From a bacterium (GTDB taxonomy: Bacteria > NPL-UPA2 > JAUVJM01), in NCBI GenBank assembly GCA_030596585.1, contig JAUVJM010000064.1:1-8002 (forward strand): a DNA stretch of 8,002 nucleotides. Reading direction: 5' to 3'. The notes below the pieces were generated by a model that did not search any database, was not told where the DNA came from, and saw only the letters and a list, made by a program, of their open reading frames with translations. This document shows positions 5,951-8,002 of this stretch, piece after piece. The stretch's first letter is position 1. Each line of letters begins with the position of its first letter. The translations under genes were made by a program, and so were the position numbers.

Positions 5951-6053
5951 CACAGCGACATAAGTAACTGCGCATCTCTGTCACCCTGAGCCCCGAGTGA
6001 TTTCGGGGCTCAGAATGACAGAATAGGCATACGCAGAAATTAATGTCGCTGTG
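5951..6053. repeat. 103-bp imperfect palindrome between HydG-like and ferredoxin genes
   Basis: The outer arms CACAGCGACAT (5951-5961) and ATGTCGCTGTG (6043-6053) are perfect inverted copies. An inner arm CTGTCACCCTGAGCCCCGA (5978-5996) pairs with 6003-6021, TCGGGGCTCAGAATGACAG, with two mismatches, leaving a very short loop. The transcript would form a long hairpin. It lacks a following T-run, so it does not look like a simple terminator. The core resembles TGTCAYYCTGAG-type intergenic repeats found in many genomes. Confidence 0.85.
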
Positions 6054-6070
6054 CATAAAAGGAATTAGTA

Positions 6071-6544
6071 ATGAAGAGGTTGTTCATTGATTTAGAGATT
6101 TGCCGCAAGTGCAAGAAATGCACTGCTGAGTGCAGTTATTTTTATCATCCCGTGAATAACGGGGTTATCAATTTGCTCGAACTGGCGGCGAGGATGGAAG
6201 TCTGCCGGAAGTGTGAGGATGCGCCGTGCATAGCCGGGTGTCCGAAAGAAGCGCTTGAGAGACAGCCGGACGGCACTGTGCGCAGGTACAGTATGCGCTG
6301 TATTGGATGCAATACCTGCGCTATTGCGTGTCCTTTCGGCGTGATTTCTTCCGAGACTGTTCCGTATATCACTTCGCAATGCGATTACTGTTCGGGAAGA
6401 TTGGCAGACGGTGAAGAGCCGCTGTGCGTCAGGACGTGTCCTGAAGGCGCGATTAAATATATCGAAGTTGAGGAATCGGAAGAGAAGGATATACATACCG
6501 TAGGGGATAAACTTGTGGTTCATGCAGTCCCGTGGAAGAAATAA
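6071..6544 (+). CDS. Four-cluster ferredoxin (CooF/HycB-like), hydrogenase electron-transfer subunit
   Basis: 157 residues with sixteen cysteines arranged as four [4Fe-4S] sites, in the style of HycB, CooF and DmsB: C11/14/17/21, C45/48/53/57, C77/80/83/87 and C104/107/119/123. In this family the motifs interlock (first with fourth, second with third) to form a wire. No twin-arginine signal or membrane segment is present, so it should sit on the cytoplasmic face. The ATG at 6071 has a good AAAAGGA ribosome binding site (6057-6063, seven-base spacing). Following the HydB/HydG-like pair and preceding the NuoH/NuoB-like genes, it probably joins the NAD(P)H module to the membrane core, much as CooF and HycB deliver electrons to CO- or formate-linked hydrogenases. 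The C-terminal tail after residue 132 is acidic and then variable. An independent role with a formate or CO dehydrogenase outside the window is possible. Confidence 0.9.
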   Translation: MKRLFIDLEICRKCKKCTAECSYFYHPVNNGVINLLELAARMEVCRKCEDAPCIAGCPKEALERQPDGTVRRYSMRCIGCNTCAIACPFGVISSETVPYITSQCDYCSGRLADGEEPLCVRTCPEGAIKYIEVEESEEKDIHTVGDKLVVHAVPWKK

Positions 6545-6553
6545 CGTAAATGC

Positions 6554-6666
6554 TCACGGTTCAGTGTTAACGGTTAAAGAGTGAACTCCGTTTATTCTTC
6601 GAGTAAGCGAAAGCGCATCGAGAAGATAGGTTCTCGACAAGCTCGAACAATAATTAGCAACCGTGA
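6554..6666. repeat. Nested inverted-repeat element between ferredoxin and NuoH-like genes
   Basis: The outer pair TCACGGTT (6554-6561) and AACCGTGA (6659-6666) is exact. An inner pair, TTATTCTTCGAG (6592-6603) with CTCGAACAATAA (6642-6653), matches at 11 of 12 positions. A further small pair TCGAGAA/TTCTCGA (6618-6624 with 6631-6637) lies inside. It fills nearly all of the 141-nt gap (6545-6685). It is unrelated in sequence to the elements at 3961 and 5951. Confidence 0.7.
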
Positions 6667-6685
6667 ACGGTTATGAAATAACGCT

Positions 6686-7612
6686 ATGAACATACTATTT
6701 AATTTTGTGGTTTTTCCCGGATTTTTGTTCACTGCCGTTGCAGGGTGTCTTGTATCCTGGATTGACAGGAAAGTCAGTGCCAGGATCCAATGGCGGGTCG
6801 GGCCGCCCCTGCTTCAGCCCTTTTATGACCTGGTGAAACTCACGGGCAGGGAGACGATTGTCCCGGAGAAAGGAGCAAGGCTGCCCTTTCTTATCAGCCC
6901 TCTCGTTGCGATGTCGTCCGTGATTCTTGTTTCTACGCTTTTGTGGCGGGTTATCGTAAGTCCGGAGACGACCTTCATCGGCGATTTGATTGTGGTAGTC
7001 TATCTTCTGACAATTCCGTCAATTGCCCTGATTGTCGGCGGGTCATCTTCGGGGAATCCTCTGGCTTCCCTTGGCGCCAGCAGGGAAATGAAGCTGATTC
7101 TGGCGTATGAACTTCCGTTTATTTTAGCAATCTTTGTTCCTGTGATAAAATCCGGCGGTTCAATAAGGCTTGGAGAGCTATTGTTCTGGCAGTGGAATAA
7201 TGGTATGATTCTGGGTTCCTTGTCGGGTTTTATTGCGTTTGCTGTTGCAGTGATATGTATGCAGGCAAAGCTGGGACTTGTCCCGTTTGATATGGCAGAG
7301 GCAGAGACGGAAATCGTTGGGGGGCCCTTTATCGAGTATTCCGGAGCAGCGCTGGCAGTCCATAAGCTGGGGCGCTGGATGATGCTGTTCGTTGTGCCCA
7401 TGCTTCTTGTGGTGCTCTTTATGGGCGGGATTGCTTGGAGCTCCTGGCACGCTCTGTGGGGCATACTGAAATACGTTCTGCTTCTGGTAATCATCATCCT
7501 GATCCGCAACACGAATTCGAGGGTGAGGATTGACCAGGCGGTCAAGTTTTTCTGGGGACCGGTAACGATTCTGGCGGTAATAGCGATGGCATTGGCAGTT
7601 ATTGGATTGTGA
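6686..7612 (+). CDS. NuoH/EchB/HycD-like membrane subunit of a complex-I-type hydrogenase
   Basis: 308 residues, about eight predicted membrane helices (roughly 4-24, 66-90, 98-118, 136-155, 178-196, 232-249, 258-274, 288-307). The family anchors the small subunit and links cluster chemistry to ion movement at the start of the proton or sodium path. Signatures seen are SWIDRKVSARIQWRVGPP (24-41), the GSSSGNPLASLGASREMKL block (119-137), and the acidic loop AEAETEIVGGPFIEYSG (204-220). At 308 residues and with LLQPFYDLVKLTGRE (42-56), it looks more like the group 4 [NiFe]-hydrogenase proteins than the respiratory NuoH. The ATG at 6686 gives a typical N terminus but has no strong ribosome binding site; the preceding palindrome may affect translation. 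Its stop overlaps the next start by one base (TGATG), so the two are translationally coupled. The antiporter-like subunits that complete such complexes are not in the window. Confidence 0.93.
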   Translation: MNILFNFVVFPGFLFTAVAGCLVSWIDRKVSARIQWRVGPPLLQPFYDLVKLTGRETIVPEKGARLPFLISPLVAMSSVILVSTLLWRVIVSPETTFIGDLIVVVYLLTIPSIALIVGGSSSGNPLASLGASREMKLILAYELPFILAIFVPVIKSGGSIRLGELLFWQWNNGMILGSLSGFIAFAVAVICMQAKLGLVPFDMAEAETEIVGGPFIEYSGAALAVHKLGRWMMLFVVPMLLVVLFMGGIAWSSWHALWGILKYVLLLVIIILIRNTNSRVRIDQAVKFFWGPVTILAVIAMALAVIGL

Positions 7613-8002
7613 TGAATCTAAAACTTAAAGCATTAAAAAAATCTTTGTGGTTGTTCCATTTTAGCGCTGGGTCCTGTAACAATTGCGATATCGAACTTCT
7701 GGATTGTCTTACACCGAGGTTTGATTTGGAGAGGTTTGGGATTAAACTCGTGGGAAGTATACGGCACGCCGACGTGATGATGGTTACCGGCATGGTGACC
7801 AGACAGACTGCCCCGCTGCTGAAAAGGATTTACGAGCAGGCGCCTAAACCTATCATTGTGATTGCCCTCGGGGGGTGCGCCTGTTCCGGCGGCATATTTG
7901 CCGACTCCTACAATTTTGCAGGTCCTGTGGACAAAATAGTTCCCGTGGATGCTTACATACCGGGTTGTCCGCCGAGACCCGAAGCTGTCATCGCGGCTGT
8001 AG
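7612..8002 (+). CDS. NuoB/EchC/HycG-like small subunit, 3'-partial
   Basis: The frame is open from ATG 7612 through the window end (130 complete codons). It carries the four cysteines for a single proximal [4Fe-4S] cluster: C22 and C25 in GSCNNCDIELL, C89 in ALGGCACSGG, and C119 in PGCPPRPEA. This is the N2/proximal-cluster site of complex I and the small-subunit site of group 4 [NiFe]-hydrogenases. The short N terminus without a signal peptide places it on the cytoplasmic face, bound to the NuoH-like protein. GSCNNCDIEL is the form usual in group 4 hydrogenases; respiratory NuoB has adjacent cysteines instead of this CxxC. The subunit would pass electrons from the ferredoxin to a NiFe large subunit encoded beyond the window. 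The next genes (NuoC/NuoD-like) would decide between a hydrogenase and a metal-free relative. Confidence 0.94.
   Translation, partial: MNLKLKALKKSLWLFHFSAGSCNNCDIELLDCLTPRFDLERFGIKLVGSIRHADVMMVTGMVTRQTAPLLKRIYEQAPKPIIVIALGGCACSGGIFADSYNFAGPVDKIVPVDAYIPGCPPRPEAVIAAV

Noticed and set aside
7000..7545. Long minus-strand open frames opposite the NuoH-like and other plus-strand genes.
   Set aside because: They are antisense shadows of well-supported genes and show no recognisable protein motifs.

Overview
The window looks like a piece of chromosome or metagenome contig from an anaerobic bacterium that uses Wood-Ljungdahl (reductive acetyl-CoA) chemistry and hydrogen or ferredoxin-linked energy conservation. 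The grounds are an RnfC-type subunit directly joined to metV (the methylenetetrahydrofolate reductase partner subunit), a Rex NADH/NAD+ sensor, and the front of an operon for a membrane-bound, complex-I-like [NiFe]-hydrogenase-type complex. Intergenic spaces full of palindromic repeats, and a uroporphyrinogen-decarboxylase-like gene of the kind common in uncultured PVC/Omnitrophota-like lineages, suggest a candidate phylum. That taxonomic guess is weak.

Layout. (1) 1-2044, plus strand: 3' part of an RnfC-like gene, metV (26-nt overlap), rex (6-nt gap, TTG start), then tRNA-Gly(TCC), whose first ten bases are the last ten of rex, including the rex stop codon. (2) 2045-3853: an AT-rich, minus-strand island with a complete URO-D-superfamily gene (2238-3362) and, upstream of it, the 3' remnant of a five-bladed-propeller glycosidase-like gene (3442-3678). 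Near-identical 23-nt direct repeats (2053-2075 and 3831-3853) bracket the island. (3) 3872-3938: a perfect-consensus sigma-70-type promoter followed at once by two tandem palindromes that match the Rex operator. (4) 3961-8002, plus strand: a palindromic element in the leader, then HydB-like Fe-S protein, HydG-like FAD/NAD(P)/[2Fe-2S] protein, four-cluster ferredoxin, NuoH-like membrane subunit and NuoB-like small subunit (cut by the window end). Two further, unrelated palindromic elements sit in the gaps on either side of the ferredoxin gene.

How it fits together. The RnfC-like/MetV pair would feed electrons into methylene-THF reduction. The second operon encodes an NAD(P)H/flavin input module (HydB/HydG-like), a ferredoxin wire and the start of an ion-pumping hydrogenase core. 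Rex, encoded next to the first operon, very probably represses the second through the tandem operators when NADH is low, tying both to the cellular redox state. The large (NiFe or NuoD-like) subunit and metF lie outside the window, so whether the complex really is a hydrogenase, and of which group, cannot be settled here.
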